Assembly (NCBI GenBank): GCA_019750915.1
Contig: JAIENY010000032.1
Span: forward strand, 1-48,018
DNA: 48,018 nucleotides
Reading direction: 5' to 3'
Source: Xanthobacteraceae bacterium
Lineage (GTDB): Bacteria; Pseudomonadota; Alphaproteobacteria; Rhizobiales; Xanthobacteraceae
In this document: positions 47,339 to 48,018 of the stretch, in pieces
How the letters are laid out: each line of letters opens with the position of its first letter
Position numbering within the stretch: position 1 is the first letter of the stretch
Notes under the pieces: generated by a model
Told to the model about the DNA's origin: nothing
Seen by the model: the letters and a program-made list of their open reading frames with translations, nothing else
Databases searched by the model: none
Translations under genes and position numbers: made by a program

Positions 47339-48018
47339 ATGAGCAAGGACTACATCGTCGCCGACATCGGCCTGGCCGACTTCGGCCGCAAGGAAATCTC
47401 GCTGGCCGAAACCGAAATGCCGGGCCTGATGGCGACGCGCGAGGAATACGGCCCCAAGCAGCCGCTGAAGGGCGCGCGCATCGCCGGATCGCTGCACATG
47501 ACGATCCAGACCGCCGTGCTGATCGAAACGCTGAAGGCGCTCGGCGCCGACATCCGCTGGGTCTCCTGCAATATCTACTCGACGCAGGACCACGCCGCCG
47601 CCGCGATCGCCGCCGCGGGCATTCCGGTTTTCGCCGTGAAGGGCGAAACGCTGGCCGATTACTGGGACTACACCGCCAAGCTGTTCGACTGGCATGGTGG
47701 CGGCTACCCGAACATGATCCTCGATGACGGCGGCGACGCCACCATGTACGTCCACCTTGGCTTGCGCGCCGAGAACGGCGACGCGGCGTTCCTCGACAAG
47801 CCGGGTTCGGAGGAAGAGGAAGTGTTCTTCGCGCTGCTCAAGAAGCAGCTCAAGGAGAAGCCGAAGGGCTACTTCGCGGAGATCGCCAAATCGATCAAGG
47901 GCGTCTCGGAAGAGACCACCACGGGCGTGCATCGCCTGTACGACATGCAGAAGGCCGGCACGCTGCTGTGGCCCGCGATCAACGTCAACGACAGCGTCAC
48001 CAAGTCGAAGTTCGACAA
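47339..48018 (+). CDS. ahcY: S-adenosylhomocysteine hydrolase (3' truncated by window)
   Basis: ATG 47339 after ataagga (47323-47329). 226 residues are visible of about 470. The N-terminal catalytic/substrate domain is present: [64 protein letters not shown], and [11 protein letters not shown]. The [16 protein letters not shown] and [13 protein letters not shown] segments reach the window edge, just before the NAD-binding domain. It cleaves SAH to adenosine and homocysteine, removing product inhibition of methyltransferases and feeding back to methionine. Co-transcribed with metK. Confidence 0.97.
   Translation, partial: MSKDYIVADIGLADFGRKEISLAETEMPGLMATREEYGPKQPLKGARIAGSLHMTIQTAVLIETLKALGADIRWVSCNIYSTQDHAAAAIAAAGIPVFAVKGETLADYWDYTAKLFDWHGGGYPNMILDDGGDATMYVHLGLRAENGDAAFLDKPGSEEEEVFFALLKKQLKEKPKGYFAEIAKSIKGVSEETTTGVHRLYDMQKAGTLLWPAINVNDSVTKSKFD

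Overview
The window is a gene-dense, GC-rich (low 60s % by eye) chromosomal segment of an alphaproteobacterium. Family-level similarity of the proteins (IlvC, LeuA, Ppc, MetK, AhcY, DUF2778 L,D-transpeptidase-like protein, the short 'TFPASDP' protein, ECF41 sigma factor) points to the Bradyrhizobium / Rhodopseudomonas / Afipia-Oligotropha / Nitrobacter group. This placement is from recognition, not from a search. No phage, insertion sequence, CRISPR array or rRNA operon is visible. The only tRNA is tRNA-Lys(CTT) at 10702-10777.

Layout. 1-6.6 kb: the 3' end of ilvC, a secreted PEBP-like protein, a minus-strand ABC importer (ATPase plus a permease fused to its substrate-binding domain), a PPK2 polyphosphate kinase, and leuA preceded by a candidate leucine-rich leader peptide with alternative hairpins. 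6.7-10.5 kb: a DctPQM TRAP transporter and a Spy-like periplasmic protein. 10.7-14 kb: tRNA-Lys, then a QseBC/PmrAB-type two-component system and a DUF417 (RclC-like) membrane protein. Similar 6-N5-6 direct-repeat boxes lie upstream of both the regulator gene and the DUF417 gene. 14.2-25.4 kb: an HtrA/DegP protease, an exported NHL-propeller protein, a DUF2778 transpeptidase-like protein with a TTAA-N7-TTAA (CtrA-type) box, a membrane-anchored TAXI protein, a GGDEF-EAL protein, a Tat-exported PhoD phosphatase and a cytochrome b561.

25.5-30.5 kb holds the most unusual locus: a processive family-2 glycosyltransferase followed by an AMP-forming acyl ligase, an acyl carrier protein and a stand-alone CAT-fold (E2-type) acyltransferase. 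Together these look like an uncharacterised acyl-activation and acyl-transfer pathway, perhaps decorating a polysaccharide or lipid. 30.7-37 kb: a secreted alpha/beta-hydrolase-like protein, a divergent CLC channel with CBS domains and a Shine-Dalgarno-trapping hairpin, small hydrophilic stress-type genes with an EcfG-like promoter, and PEP carboxylase. 37-42 kb: GDP-L-fucose synthase, a HemD-like protein, PurU, and two tandem methyltransferases, one of distinctly lower GC. 42-48 kb: a LivK-type binding protein, an ECF41 sigma factor with its CMD/AhpD partner and a good ECF41-type promoter, then an unassigned HTH-plus-SAM-fold protein directly upstream of metK and ahcY.

How the genes work together. 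IlvC and LeuA belong to branched-chain amino-acid synthesis. MetK and AhcY make SAM and remove its by-product SAH, serving methyltransferases such as those encoded here. Ppc, PurU and the HemD-like protein are housekeeping. The rest is mainly envelope biology (transport, protease, transpeptidase, polymer synthesis) and signalling (two-component system, c-di-GMP, ECF41). Start codons were reassigned where an internal start has a better Shine-Dalgarno sequence or family alignment, and each case is stated in the entry.
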